Positions 34,663 to 42,775 of a DNA stretch of 64,000 nucleotides are shown piece after piece. The translations under genes were made by a program, and so were the position numbers. The DNA lies in assembly GCF_900302445.1 (NCBI RefSeq), contig NZ_ONZF01000001.1, positions 558,001 to 622,000 on the forward strand, given 5' to 3'. The notes beneath the pieces were generated by a model, which was not told where the DNA came from, made no database searches, and saw only the letters and a list, made by a program, of their open reading frames with translations. This stretch comes from Palleronia abyssalis (GTDB lineage Bacteria; Pseudomonadota; Alphaproteobacteria; Rhodobacterales; Rhodobacteraceae). The number at the start of each line of letters is the position of its first letter. Position 1 is the first letter of the stretch.

Positions 34663-36009
34663 CTAAGTCCCCGTCAAATCGTATTCTTCCATACGGTCAT
34701 AAAGGTCGATCATGTTGCCCGACTTGATCCGGAACTGACTCCGTTTCTTGGTTGTGGGGTTCGCGCTCGCTTCGTCTTCCAGCTTGATCCCTGGATCGTA
34801 ATAGACATCACCCTTCGCAAGCGCGCCGACGAGGTGATTAAAGCTCGTTCCTTCGCCGAGCCGCACGATGGAGCCGTACCTGTATTCACGCTGCGGCACC
34901 TTTTTGACCTCGCCTGGCACATAAACAGCCTGCGCGTGCTTCTTGCTCCATATCCCCAGCAGAGCCGAAAAGCTCCACGACGCGGCTACGGTGGCCTTGT
35001 CATCCACCAGCAGCAGCGCGCCGTCAGCATCGGTGACTTTTCCTGTGTTGTGATCGTATCCGTCCAGAACGAGCGTCATACCCGTACCCTTATGCCGCTC
35101 ATTGACACGGTGAACACCGCCGAAGTTCAGGCGATCAGCGCGTCCGCGCTTGTCCGCATAACCAAAGCGCCGAATAAACGACTCCACGCCTTCATCCCTG
35201 TAAACGCCGCCGGTCGGCTCCGGCGTCATCAGGGTGATGACCTTGGACGGCGGTACGCGGGCAAAGTTGCCGACCTGGTTTGCCTTGACTTCCCATCCCT
35301 CGAAATCCGGCTCCGCTCGTCCGTTGCGCGCAACGCCAAGCTCCGCTTCAAGCGTATAGCCGATGCAGTTCGAGGCTTTGCACGGAACAAGACTACCATC
35401 CGCGCGCAAGGCCTTTGATTCAATCCAGTCTTCGCGGTGAATACGCAGGAGCTGTTCCAGCAAGATATCGCGTGTACTCTTTGTTCGGACGGCTAGGGGG
35501 ATACGCCGGAACACACCGACAACTTCCAGATCACCAAGGGCACGCAGGGCGCGAGCGAGCTTGCTGTCAGGCCCCGCGCACCAAGCTATGATCCGGCGGT
35601 CAAAAGTGATGCCGAAGAACAGAAGCCGCCCTGGCTGGCGGGTTGTCAGCAGCTCCGAGGGCGCGTTCCGCGCACCTTTAAGGAAACCGGAGAACCGCAC
35701 TTCCGGATATTGCGGGTATAAGATCAATTTTGCATGCGGAGCGGGCGCGCTTGTACCGTCCGGTTGAAGCCATTCGAGCGGTAGCGCCGCCTTCATGATC
35801 CGGTTGCCGTCCTTGGTCTCGTCCACGTAAGGATCGGCCGAGGGCAGGATGTTCGTAACCTCCATGCTGCCCGACAGATAGGGCTGGTTTTTCGAATTAT
35901 CGTTCGGAGCCAGCTCCTTGACCAAAAGGCGGTTCACCCCGAGTTCGGACATCATGCCGCGAAGTTGCTCCAGTGTCAGATCGGGTAACGCTTCCTTCAG
36001 TCTCGCCAT
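34663..36009 (-). CDS. MvaI/BcnI-family type II restriction endonuclease
   Basis: A 448-residue protein whose catalytic core resembles MvaI/BcnI endonucleases, monomeric enzymes that nick CCWGG or CCSGG strands one at a time. The active-site stretch is TLE221AELGV...D235FEGWE240VK242, matching E...D...ExK of that family. The first ~200 residues form an additional N-terminal part. It follows vsr by 3 bases. Together with the upstream cytosine methyltransferase it should form a complete restriction-modification system; recognition of a CCNGG-like site is inference from the family and from the presence of Vsr. Confidence 0.78.
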   Translation of the reverse strand: MARLKEALPDLTLEQLRGMMSELGVNRLLVKELAPNDNSKNQPYLSGSMEVTNILPSADPYVDETKDGNRIMKAALPLEWLQPDGTSAPAPHAKLILYPQYPEVRFSGFLKGARNAPSELLTTRQPGRLLFFGITFDRRIIAWCAGPDSKLARALRALGDLEVVGVFRRIPLAVRTKSTRDILLEQLLRIHREDWIESKALRADGSLVPCKASNCIGYTLEAELGVARNGRAEPDFEGWEVKANQVGNFARVPPSKVITLMTPEPTGGVYRDEGVESFIRRFGYADKRGRADRLNFGGVHRVNERHKGTGMTLVLDGYDHNTGKVTDADGALLLVDDKATVAASWSFSALLGIWSKKHAQAVYVPGEVKKVPQREYRYGSIVRLGEGTSFNHLVGALAKGDVYYDPGIKLEDEASANPTTKKRSQFRIKSGNMIDLYDRMEEYDLTGT

Positions 36010-36012
36010 GCT

Positions 36013-36468
36013 CTAGCCCGCCCCCCTGATTTCAAGGCTCCGGCAATCTCCCGCAAGCCATGCCGCAACTTCATCCAGTACGGCATCGAGAGATTTGCGG
36101 AACTTGCCCTTGAGCGCGCATTCCCAGATCACCAGACGCCGCCAGCCTTGTTCGCGCAGGGCAGCTTCTACTTCGGCATCGCGGGCGCGGTTGCGGTCGA
36201 TCTTCTGCTGCCAGAATTCCGTGCGCGTCGAGGGCAACTTGAACAGGTGGCAGTCATGGCCGTGCCAGAAGCAGCCATGCACGAAGATCGCCGCACCGTA
36301 ACGCCGCAGGAACAGGTCGGGCTTTCCTGGAACCGCAGGGGAATGCAGCCGGTAGCGATAGCCGCGCGCGTGGAGCGCTTTACGGATCATTAGCTCCGGC
36401 TTTGTGTCCTTGCCCCTGATACCGGACATCATCCGGCTACGCGTCTTGCTGTCTACGATATCAGGCAA
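36013..36468 (-). CDS. vsr: Very short patch repair endonuclease
   Basis: A 151-residue Vsr enzyme, which nicks 5' of T:G mismatches created by deamination of 5-methylcytosine. Family motifs are SKTRSRMMSGIRGKDTKPEL, GYRYRLHSPAVPGKPDLFL, and FVHGCFWHGHDC with the zinc/active-site His and Cys. The start is taken as TTG at 36468, which gives the normal Vsr N-terminus (PDIVDSKTRSRM) and length, and overlaps the methyltransferase stop by 8 bases. It is the usual partner of Dcm-type methylases. Confidence 0.92.
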   Translation of the reverse strand: MPDIVDSKTRSRMMSGIRGKDTKPELMIRKALHARGYRYRLHSPAVPGKPDLFLRRYGAAIFVHGCFWHGHDCHLFKLPSTRTEFWQQKIDRNRARDAEVEAALREQGWRRLVIWECALKGKFRKSLDAVLDEVAAWLAGDCRSLEIRGAG

Positions 36469-37729
36469 CGACCTTCTCTTCCTCCGCCGCAGCCTTTGCT
36501 TTCGGCGGCTCTGCGGTCCTGTCCGCTCCGGCTGCTCCGGTGATGAAGGGCTGCATGTGGCGAGCAACGGCCTCGACCACAGGCACGACAACGGCGTTGC
36601 CGAATTGTTTGTACGCCTGCGTGTCCGACACCGGAATCTTTACCGGCTTTCCGTCGCGGCCATCAAAGCCCATCAGGCGCGCGCATTCGCGCGGGGTCAG
36701 GCGGCGCGGGTTCTTGCGCGGCCCCTGACTGACCAGAATTTCAGAACCATCCTTGTAGTAGCGCGCCGAGAGCGTGCGGGCGGTATCATCCGGCCCGACA
36801 AGCCCGAAACCGAAGCCGTTACCGGCGGCGCGATGCTTTTCAGCGTAGCCCTGCAAATAGCCCCAAAGATGGTCGGAGAGGGTGTATTTATCGAGAACCT
36901 TCGCCTTCGGTCCTGCGGTGTAGCGAAGCTCGGCATCCTCGCTGCCGTCCTCTGGATGCAGGATGCTGCTCATCTTCGGGCCTTGGGCCGTATCGGGCAG
37001 CACAATATCATCCATCGAGAAGCCGTTGTTCTCTTGGAAACCGACGATGAATATCCGTTCACGGTGCTGCGGTACGAAAGACTTAGCGTCGATGATGCGG
37101 GTCTGGATGTGGTAGCCCAGCTCTTTCGACAGGGCGCGGCGGATCACCTCGAACGTGCGACCCTTGTCGTGGCTGACCAGATTTTTCACGTTTTCCAGCA
37201 AGAATGCCTTGGGGCGGTGATACTCGATTATACGGGCGACATCGAAGAAGAGCGTGCCCTGCGCATCGCACCGGAAGCCATGCAGGCGACCGAGCGAGTT
37301 TTTCTTCGACACCCCTGCAATTGAAAAGGGCTGGCAGGGGAAACCCGCCAGCAGAACGTCATGTTCGGGGATATCGCCGACCGGAACCGTAGTGATGTCA
37401 CCGGCCACCTCATGGTCGCATTCGTGGTTCGCGAGGTAGGTCTCGACGCAGAAGCGGTCCCGCTCTGACGTGAACACGCACTTGCCGCCGATGGACTCGA
37501 AGCCCTTGCGCATCCCGCCGATCCCCGCGAACAGATCGATGAAGCGGAAGCTGCCCTGCGCGGGCGGTTTGCTCTTGGCAATTGCGCGCAGTGTCTCAAG
37601 CGCGGCCTTTCGCGGCGCGCTCTCGCCGGTCTCCCACCGGTAGATGGTACGCTCGCAGTAGCCCAGCTTCTCGACCGCCTGTGCGATGGAGTAGCCCGCT
37701 TCCTGCCTCAGTCTGGAAAATTCGTTCAT
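36461..37729 (-). CDS. DNA (cytosine-5-)-methyltransferase with N-terminal HTH
   Basis: A 422-residue C5-cytosine methyltransferase, the protective enzyme of the restriction operon. Motif I is FIDLFAGIGGMRKGF, motif IV AGFPCQPFSIAG with the catalytic Cys, motif VI LLENVKNLV, motif VIII PQHRERIFIVGF, motif IX LTPRECARLMGF and motif X QFGNAVVVPVVEA. The first ~50 residues (SIAQAVEKLGYCERTIYRWE) are a helix-turn-helix, as in Dcm/EcoRII/SsoII-type enzymes that repress their own promoter. The ATG at 37729 is used; the longer frame lacks homology. Confidence 0.93.
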   Translation of the reverse strand: MNEFSRLRQEAGYSIAQAVEKLGYCERTIYRWETGESAPRKAALETLRAIAKSKPPAQGSFRFIDLFAGIGGMRKGFESIGGKCVFTSERDRFCVETYLANHECDHEVAGDITTVPVGDIPEHDVLLAGFPCQPFSIAGVSKKNSLGRLHGFRCDAQGTLFFDVARIIEYHRPKAFLLENVKNLVSHDKGRTFEVIRRALSKELGYHIQTRIIDAKSFVPQHRERIFIVGFQENNGFSMDDIVLPDTAQGPKMSSILHPEDGSEDAELRYTAGPKAKVLDKYTLSDHLWGYLQGYAEKHRAAGNGFGFGLVGPDDTARTLSARYYKDGSEILVSQGPRKNPRRLTPRECARLMGFDGRDGKPVKIPVSDTQAYKQFGNAVVVPVVEAVARHMQPFITGAAGADRTAEPPKAKAAAEEEKVVA

Positions 37730-37757
37730 GCTGCCCTCGTTTCTCTGGGAATCATTC

Positions 37758-37772
37758 TGACATGTTGTCAAA
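37758..37772 (-). promoter_or_regulatory. Palindromic operator upstream of the methyltransferase
   Basis: About 30 bases before the methyltransferase start lies the palindrome TGACATGTTGTCA (one asymmetric centre), overlapping a TTGACA-like -35 on the minus strand. It is a good candidate site for the methyltransferase's own HTH. The half-sites TGACA/TGTCA also occur upstream of the operon at 33011. Position may be off by one base. Confidence 0.4.
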
Positions 37773-38230
37773 AGAACATCAAGAGAACATTAGCGATATC
37801 CTGGGGTTATCCCACACTTTGCCCCCCGATGCTGTGTTCGTTCTGAAGTAGCTGGACATGGTGCACCGCTTCGCGGTCGGGCTGTCGTGAACAGAGCCCG
37901 CCGATAGCGGTCTCTGCCCTGCGGCTTCCATCCCTTGCGCGTGCGGGCGCGCGTCAAAGCGCACCCTTCAGCAGTGCGCGGCTCTTATGGAGCCGCCCGG
38001 CTTTCTGCTTCGTTTCCGGGGACCTTCCGGCCCCATCCTCCGTCAAGACCAAGTCCTTCGCTATGGCTTCGGACACGGACCGGCGGTCTCCCCATCCTTC
38101 CTCGCTGACGCTCGTGCAGGACGGGCGATCCCCCTCCGCCGCCCGTGATCTTGACGGCCTCCCCCCGCTCATTGGCGCGGGCCTAGTCCGGTTGCATGCG
38201 CAACCGACTATCCAAAGAAGGAATAAGGAC
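37773..38230. other. 458-base intergenic region between methyltransferase and ardC
   Basis: Divergent control region plus a long ardC leader. It is G+C-rich with several short dyads (for example CCGGGGACC...GGCCCC around 38010-38035) and no credible gene. A strong AAGGA site lies just before the ardC ATG. Confidence 0.5.
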
Positions 38231-39139
38231 ATGAAAACAGATGTTTATCAGAAAGTAACAAACAAGATCATTGCCGATCTGGAGCAAGGCGAGCTGTCAT
38301 GGCTCAAGCCTTGGAGCAGCGGCAACCTTGAAAGCAAGATCACCAAGCCTCTGCGGCACAACGGGCTGCCCTACAACGGGATCAACGTGCTGATGCTCTG
38401 GGGCGCGAGTGTCGAGGCGGGATATCTCTCCCCGTACTGGATGACGTTCCGCCAAGCCAAAGAGATGGGCGCACATGTGCGCAAGGGCGAGCGGGGCAAT
38501 CTGGTGGTCTACGCTAACACCATCACCAAGAGGGAAGAGCAGGACGACGGCAGCGAGGAAGAGCGCAAAATCCCGTTCATGAAGGGCTATAGCGTTTTCA
38601 ACGTCGATCAGATCGAAGGCCTGCCCGAACATTACTACGCCAAGCCCGAGCCGATCATTGATCCTGCCTTGCGGATCGATCATGCGGAGGCGTTCTTCGC
38701 CGCCACGCTTGCTGACATCCGCCATGGCGGGAACAGCGCTCACTATGCGAACGGCAGCGATCATGTGCAGATGCCAGCATTCGAGACGTTCCGCAGCCCC
38801 GAGGCCTACTATGCCACGCTTGCCCACGAGCTGACCCACTGGACGAAGCACAAGAGCCGCCTTGACCGCGACTTTGGGCGCAAGCGCTGGGGCGATGAAG
38901 GCTACGCCCGCGAGGAACTGGTGGCCGAGCTGGGCGCGGCGTTCCTTTGCGCCGATCTGGAGCTGACCCCCGAGCCTGGCACTGACCACGCCGCCTATAT
39001 CCAAAGCTGGCTGAAGGTCTTGAAGGACGACAAGCGCGCTATCTTTGCCGCCGCCGCCCATGCGCAGCGCGCTGCAGATTACTTGCACGGTTTGCAACCG
39101 GTGATCGAGGGGGAACAGACAGAAGGAGCCGCCGCCTAG
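38231..39139 (+). CDS. ardC: ArdC-type antirestriction protein
   Basis: A 302-residue protein with the ArdC layout: an N-terminal ssDNA-binding domain (KVTNKIIADLEQGELSWLKP, LPYNGINVLMLW, WMTFRQAKEMGAHVRKGE) and a C-terminal zincin domain with HELTH at 199-203 and the third ligand in REELVAELGAAFL. ArdC proteins protect incoming single-stranded plasmid DNA from host restriction after conjugation. The ATG at 38231 was chosen for its AAGGA site and family start. It lies divergent from the element's own restriction operon, in the part that would enter a recipient soon after the mob region. Confidence 0.9.
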   Translation: MKTDVYQKVTNKIIADLEQGELSWLKPWSSGNLESKITKPLRHNGLPYNGINVLMLWGASVEAGYLSPYWMTFRQAKEMGAHVRKGERGNLVVYANTITKREEQDDGSEEERKIPFMKGYSVFNVDQIEGLPEHYYAKPEPIIDPALRIDHAEAFFAATLADIRHGGNSAHYANGSDHVQMPAFETFRSPEAYYATLAHELTHWTKHKSRLDRDFGRKRWGDEGYAREELVAELGAAFLCADLELTPEPGTDHAAYIQSWLKVLKDDKRAIFAAAAHAQRAADYLHGLQPVIEGEQTEGAAA

Positions 39140-39261
39140 GGCGGCTCCAACCCCGAAAATTTTCGGCTGACCTCACGGCCAGCCGAGCTGGTTCGAAAGT
39201 CTTCAGGCTTGCCGTCGACCTCTCCAAACCAGTACCCTCTACGAGGGATTGAGAGCAGACC

Positions 39262-40728
39262 ATGGCAATAACAACAGAAGAATGTGAAGAACTAGAAGAA
39301 AAGAAGATATGCGCCGGGTGTATCGGCGAAGCTTATCTTTCCAATTGCGTCGAGCACGAAGGTGAAGAAGACGAGTGTTCGTATTGCAGCGAAGAGCTTG
39401 AATGTATCACGCTAGAGGAATTGGCAGATCGGGTCGAAGCCGCTTTTGAGACACATTATTCACGCACATCAGACGAACCTAACTCATATCAATACGCGAT
39501 GCTCCGCGATAAGGAAATTGATTACGAATGGGATCGCGAAGGCCAGCAGACCGTTTATGCCATCGCGGATGCCGCCAATGTATCAGAAGAGATCGCCGAA
39601 GACATTCAGGCCATCCTGGAATTCCGTCATTATGATTTTGAGAATGCAAAGATGGGGATCGAGGATGAGTTTTCGTCCGATGCCCATTATGAAGAAATCA
39701 TGCCCGGCGACCATGAATGGCAAGAGCAGTGGACGGAGTTTGTTCGCCTCATAAAGACCGAAGCTCGCTTTTTCAGCCGCACCGCCGCATCGCATTTGGG
39801 CGACCTCTTTGACCGGATCGATGAAATGCGCACCCTTGACGGGCGCTCGCTCGTCATGGACGTCGGACCCGATACCGAGCTGACCCATCTGTTCCGTGGG
39901 CGCGTGTTCCAGTCAGAACCGCCACTGCAAAAGGCGATGGAACGCCCCGATAAAGAGCTCGCAGCGCCACCGGCATGGGCGGCTGGCGCAGGCCGGATGA
40001 ATGCACGCGGTATCTCGGCATTCTACGGGGCAACCGCCCCTGAAATCGTTCTGGCAGAAGTCCGTCCGCCTGTCGGAAGCTGGGTTGCCATGGCTCGCTT
40101 CGAAATCACGCGACCGCTGAGACTACTCGATCTAACGGCTCTGGCCGATGTTCATGAACGCGGTAGCATTTTCGATCCTGATTATGCCCATCGCTTGGGA
40201 AGAATGACGTTCTTAAGAACTCTTTCCAGACGCATGGCGCGTCCCGTGATGCCCGATGATCAGGAGATGGAGTATTTGCCGACGCAGGCCATTGCCGACT
40301 ACCTGTCAACAGAAGGGCAAGTACCTCTTGATGGAATCCTGTTCCCCTCCGTTCAGGTCGGGGGCAACGGGGTGAACGCGGTTCTGTTCCATAAGTCATC
40401 GCGATGCGAAGAGTTAGACATACCCGAAGGCACCGAGATCAGTGCCCGTACATACACCAATTATGAGGATGGCCCGGAGCCTGACTTCCATGTTAGCGAA
40501 GAGGTCCCGCCCGCCGAAGGCGAGCCCGAAACGGAGGAGCGGGGGCCGGGGATTTTTGGACCTGTGTTGGGGGATTGGGACGAATGGTTCGATGCCGATC
40601 TTCGGGATGCGGCTTTGAGGATCGATGTTGAATCCTTGCGTGTGCATGAAGTGAACGCGGTCCAGATCGATACGAATAGTCATTCAGTGCGACGGCATCG
40701 CTTCGAAAAGCGCGATTACGGCTTTTGA
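39262..40728 (+). CDS. RES-domain protein with N-terminal HEPN/RES-type extension
   Basis: A 488-residue protein. An N-terminal zinc ribbon (C17-x2-C20 and C39-x2-C42) is followed by a helical HEPN_RES_NTD-like region (~50-190) and a RES domain (~205-400) with the expected key residues R212 (LFRGRVF), Y255 (ISAFYGATAPE) and E266 (LAEVRPPVG). RES domains degrade NAD+ and act as bacteriostatic toxins; here no Xre antitoxin gene sits beside it, as is common for the HEPN/RES long form. Codon use is less G+C-biased than neighbouring genes. A defence role is likely but inferred. Confidence 0.8.
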   Translation: MAITTEECEELEEKKICAGCIGEAYLSNCVEHEGEEDECSYCSEELECITLEELADRVEAAFETHYSRTSDEPNSYQYAMLRDKEIDYEWDREGQQTVYAIADAANVSEEIAEDIQAILEFRHYDFENAKMGIEDEFSSDAHYEEIMPGDHEWQEQWTEFVRLIKTEARFFSRTAASHLGDLFDRIDEMRTLDGRSLVMDVGPDTELTHLFRGRVFQSEPPLQKAMERPDKELAAPPAWAAGAGRMNARGISAFYGATAPEIVLAEVRPPVGSWVAMARFEITRPLRLLDLTALADVHERGSIFDPDYAHRLGRMTFLRTLSRRMARPVMPDDQEMEYLPTQAIADYLSTEGQVPLDGILFPSVQVGGNGVNAVLFHKSSRCEELDIPEGTEISARTYTNYEDGPEPDFHVSEEVPPAEGEPETEERGPGIFGPVLGDWDEWFDADLRDAALRIDVESLRVHEVNAVQIDTNSHSVRRHRFEKRDYGF

Positions 40729-40764
40729 GAATCGCGGCCAGCCTGACGGCTGACCGCTGGGCGG

Positions 40765-40944
40765 TTAGAGACCTGGCGCGCGCGCTGCCAGCTCATCTTC
40801 GATGTTGCGCATCGAAGCCAGCGCGTTGCGGCGCTCTTGGCTGCTGCGCGGGGCACTCGCAAAGGCGTTGAAAGCCTCGGCCAGAAGGCCATGCAATTCT
40901 GCAGTGCTGCGGGATGCCGCTTCAAAGCGTGAGACGAGTTTCAT
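40765..40944 (-). CDS. Small element protein, 59 aa
   Basis: A 59-residue helical protein (KLVSRFEAASRSTAELHGLL, RNALASMRNIEDELAARAPG). The ATG at 40944 has AGGAGG-like sequence upstream (the antisense of CCTCCTTT). No domain recognised. It faces the RES gene convergently and is divergent from a structured region at 40972-41042. Confidence 0.5.
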   Translation of the reverse strand: MKLVSRFEAASRSTAELHGLLAEAFNAFASAPRSSQERRNALASMRNIEDELAARAPGL

Positions 40945-41489
40945 CGTTTCCTCCTTTTGCTTCAAGGAGGCCCCGAACCACTCAGGGCCTTTCGGCCCCG
41001 GCTCACACCATCATCGGCCCATGGAAGGCCTGATGGTTCGGGAGGTGAACTTGATCCTGCATACAGGTGGATGCGTAGATGAAGCTTCGATATCGATTTT
41101 AGGCGGTGAATACCGGCAGCGCTGGCGGGATAGGCGGCCTACAGGGTGAGGTCTGATATCAGCATTTGCGAAGGGCGCTTCCGTGCATCACCACGAGCGG
41201 CGCGGCTCCTGTTCCAGATGCTCTATCTCGAATGTAGGTGGCGAGCGGCGACAAGTGTTTCTCGCGGCTGGCCGTCAGGCTGGCGGGTTTTCTTCCCCCG
41301 TGCCGTTCGATCCCCTTCGTCTTTCCGTGCCCACTTGCAACTGATTGCCCGATTCCCTGGCCGAAGCGGCTCAGCCTTCAATGCTCTGCCCGCGCCAAAA
41401 ATCCGTGTTGAACATGAAGCCTGATCCTTCGCTCCGGCCTGTCGGGAGGGCGTTAGCAAGTAGGCCCGAAAGACAAGGAGAAGACGATC
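40945..41489. other. 545-base region without a clear gene
   Basis: It holds a strong stem-loop region at 40972-41042 and then ~400 bases of leader ending in AAGGAGAAG before the ATG at 41490. Open frames here lack start signals and familiar composition; I consider it untranslated. Confidence 0.5.
40972..41042. other. Structured 71-base stem-loop region
   Basis: CCCGAACCA (40972-40980) pairs perfectly with TGGTTCGGG (41034-41042); inside lie GGGCC/GGCC dyads and a CCATCA...TGATGG repeat. It could act as single-stranded DNA (a leading-region or origin element) or as RNA. No T-run follows. Confidence 0.4.
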
Positions 41490-41726
41490 ATGGCACGCGA
41501 AAACACCAACCAGAACCACCCCCAAAACGCGCCGGACTATCTGGCCTGGCACGTCACCCAGAGAGGCGAGAAGGCCTATTGGAACAAGGTCGGAGCCGCA
41601 TGGAAACACAAGGACGGGCGGGGCTACACGCTTCAGCTTGAGACCTGCCCGATCAATGGCCGCATTGTCCTGCGCCTGCCGCTGGAAGATGCTCCCGAAA
41701 CCTCAAACGATGCGGGGCGCTCATGA
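41490..41726 (+). CDS. Small conserved element protein, 78 aa
   Basis: A 78-residue protein (APDYLAWHVTQRGEKAYWNK, HKDGRGYTLQLETCPINGRI) with a compact beta-rich look and no named domain. It has AAGGAGAAG upstream and its stop overlaps the next start (ATGA), so it is co-translated with the 149-aa protein. Proteins of this type are frequent near relaxases in alphaproteobacterial elements, from memory and not checked. Confidence 0.65.
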   Translation: MARENTNQNHPQNAPDYLAWHVTQRGEKAYWNKVGAAWKHKDGRGYTLQLETCPINGRIVLRLPLEDAPETSNDAGRS

Positions 41727-42172
41727 GCGCCCCAGTCAAATCGCAGGAGTTCTTTGTTGATCCTGCCCGTCTTGCGTCTGGCAGATGGTGCCACACGCGA
41801 GACCGCCAGATCGGAGAAGGCGATATCAGCGCCTCGTACAGCGCCGACAAGATCGCCGAGGGCCGCGTCCGCTCACCCTTCAAATGGCAAAATGCCCTTT
41901 GGGTATCGGTCGGCGGCGCGTCCATCGGCAACCAGCGCGCGGTGCAAGCCTACCGCATCATAGAGCGCAAGTTCTTCAACGGCAGGGCGATCACCTACCA
42001 CGAAAACGCCCGTATGAGCGCTGCTGCCCTTGGACGGCCAGAAGGCTTCTATCACGGCATGACCGTGAAATGGGGTAAGCTCGATTGCGTACTTGTAGGT
42101 CCCGCAGCCATCTTTCTTCCGTCAGAAGAAAAGGCAGCGCCCGAGCAGGCCGATATGTTTGACCTACTGTAG
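41723..42172 (+). CDS. Hypothetical element protein, 149 aa
   Basis: A 149-residue protein coupled to the preceding gene by a 4-base overlap. It contains FVDPARLASGRWCHTRDRQI, EGRVRSPFKWQNALWVSVGG and a C-terminus ending QADMFDLL, which resembles a beta-clamp-binding motif (QxxxF-L type, Q-A-D-M-F-D-L-L). If real, that would suggest contact with the replication clamp. No family recognised. Confidence 0.6.
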   Translation: MSAPVKSQEFFVDPARLASGRWCHTRDRQIGEGDISASYSADKIAEGRVRSPFKWQNALWVSVGGASIGNQRAVQAYRIIERKFFNGRAITYHENARMSAAALGRPEGFYHGMTVKWGKLDCVLVGPAAIFLPSEEKAAPEQADMFDLL

Positions 42173-42175
42173 AAT

Positions 42176-42439
42176 TCAGGAGCCTTCGTCCGAAGGCTCC
42201 ACTTTCGCGAGTTTATCGGAGAGCGCCTGCAACTCGGCAATGAAACGGTCGAGCTGGTCTTTTGAGAGCGTTGTGCCGTAATAGCCATCGCAGAGCTCGC
42301 ATATCCGCACGCCCTTGTGGGTCAACGCGATATCGATGACCGACGCGCCTTTTTCACCGAGACATTCAATAATCGTCCCGAATTCTTCTTCCAATATCTT
42401 GTGATGCCACTCGTAGTGCCCCGACATATTGTTCGTCAT
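42176..42439 (-). CDS. Hypothetical element protein, 87 aa
   Basis: An 87-residue protein (HKILEEEFGTIIECLGEKGA, VRICELCDGYYGTTLSKDQL) with a lone CxxC (CELC) and a helical C-terminus. It ends 3 bases from the convergent 149-aa gene. An alternative start five codons in is possible. Function unknown. Confidence 0.5.
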   Translation of the reverse strand: MTNNMSGHYEWHHKILEEEFGTIIECLGEKGASVIDIALTHKGVRICELCDGYYGTTLSKDQLDRFIAELQALSDKLAKVEPSDEGS

Positions 42440-42775
42440 GCATCTTCCTTCCTGCTCTTAGCGACCATCCTAGCATCGAGGCAGCGGTCCGGCGTAGCCC
42501 TGTCGCCGCCCCATCCACATCATTCTTGGGAACATCGCCCCCGCTACCATCGCCTCTGGCACATGGCAGCCCCCAGCATCCCAGGCTTTTGACCTTTCGT
42601 TCCGGCTTCGTCCTTCCAGCAGATTTGCCGCTAACCCTGGCATGGCCGACTTGCCGATCAATGGGCTGCCCGCACCAGGCTTTGCCCCGTGTTGCCCATG
42701 AGCGCCTGCGTTTTTGTCCCTGCCGTTTCGGGAGCGTCCATCAGGACGAAACCCAAGAAACGAAAGGAAAAAGCA
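42440..42775. other. 336-base leader region upstream of the 122-aa gene
   Basis: No gene is seen. Near its end a nested hairpin occurs at about 42724-42752 (GTTTCG...CGAAAC enclosing CGTCC-ATCA-GGACG), followed by GAAAGGAAAAAGCA before the start codon. The long structured leader resembles those before ardC and the 78-aa gene. Confidence 0.45.

Noticed and set aside
36461-36591. A longer Vsr starting at 36591
   Set aside because: The extra 41 residues are antisense-like Arg/Ser/Pro-rich sequence inside the methyltransferase gene; the TTG at 36468 gives the standard Vsr start.
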